From Auanema rhodensis (lineage: Eukaryota; Nematoda; Chromadorea; Rhabditida; Rhabditidae), in the NCBI GenBank assembly GCA_964057225.1, contig OZ059899.1, positions 15,384,501 to 15,448,500 of the forward strand: a DNA stretch of 64,000 nt, in the 5' to 3' direction. The notes below the pieces were generated by a model that was given only the letters and a program-made list of their open reading frames with translations, had not been told where the DNA came from and ran no database searches. Made by a program: the position numbers and the translations under genes. How positions within the stretch are numbered: the stretch's first letter is position 1; every line of letters starts with the position of its first letter. Shown in pieces: positions 63,490 to 64,000 of this stretch.

Positions 63490-64000
63490 GTGAGTAATCG
63501 TAGATATGAAAATATTTCCAACCTTCTGACTCTTTCACCTTCCTTCGCCTTATACTTCTTCTTTCTTGAAAAATGAAAAAAAATCTTAAAAGGTCATTTG
63601 CTCATCATGTGTAAAGTGCAGGAGATTGCTTGACTTTACGTTAAAAGGTAAATCATAACCTTAAATGGAAATGCCACTTCACTCGTCCATTATATTCTCG
63701 TTGACACAACCACATCATACAATAGTCAAATACTCAAGAAAATCTAGTTATGCATGTTCTTCCTCAAACTATCCTCTCATCGTCTAAGTCAGCACAATGT
63801 CATATACTTGCCAGAGCTAATTGGGCTTCGAGGTAATCTCCAAGGATGTGACATTTCCATTTTCATGATGACGTCTTACAATTGCCAAAGAAGGTGATGT
63901 ATTTGAATTTCATCATGAAGAGCTACAAATCGAATATCTTCTCATCGTACCCCAAACTAGCAAACTCATTAGTTTTCAGCTGTCAATTGTCTGTAGCTTA

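Overview
This is a stretch of nuclear DNA from a nematode. It is AT-rich, and most introns are about 45-80 bp with (T)TTCAG acceptors. Several start codons sit just 3' of an acceptor-like sequence, as expected for spliced-leader trans-splicing. The gene content agrees: a nematode STR-superfamily chemoreceptor, a cuticlin-like ZP protein and a tightly spaced gene pair that looks like an operon. The species cannot be fixed from the sequence, and no prokaryotic, viral or transposon genes were recognised.

Layout. 1-20 kb, all on the minus strand: abce-1 (ribosome recycling ATPase, runs off the left edge), the NMD endonuclease SMG-6 in two blocks (C-terminal 14-3-3-like/TPR plus PIN block at 3251-7364, N-terminal EJC-binding-motif block at 8164-11772), and an OSBP/obr-1 sterol/PI4P exchanger (13606-20058) with an apparent alternative first exon. 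21-27 kb, plus strand: cyclin Y (cyy-1) and the PITH-domain protein PITHD1. 27-30.6 kb: intergenic. 30.6-34 kb, minus: a PCGF/Psc-like Polycomb protein with a RAWUL domain, an apparently degraded RING and a long Q/S/P-rich tail. 34-41 kb: gene-poor, with GC-box and CCAAT promoter elements, a 20-bp palindrome and large CT microsatellites. 41-46 kb: an unrecognised plus-strand gene fragment, then a minus-strand zinc-finger protein with an acidic tract. 47-51.9 kb, minus: phosphorylase kinase alpha. 52.3-55.5 kb, plus: EXOSC8/RRP43 followed 59 bp later by an unrecognised helical protein (likely operon). 57-58.4 kb: a bZIP transcription factor whose first exons are open in two frames. 59.5-61.3 kb: a complete seven-helix chemoreceptor. 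The last kilobase holds the start of a cuticlin-like ZP gene.

Functional themes. Three genes act in RNA surveillance or translation (abce-1, smg-6, exosc8). Others cover lipid transport (obr-1), kinase and cyclin signalling (cyy-1, phosphorylase kinase) and transcriptional control (PCGF-like, zinc finger, bZIP). The strongest candidate for something new is the bZIP locus: an AUG-initiated 133-codon ORF spans four exons and overlaps the bZIP frame out of register, an arrangement like ATF4/CHOP-type translational control or true dual coding. The exon models below were read by eye from splice signals and protein resemblance recalled from memory; no alignments were run.
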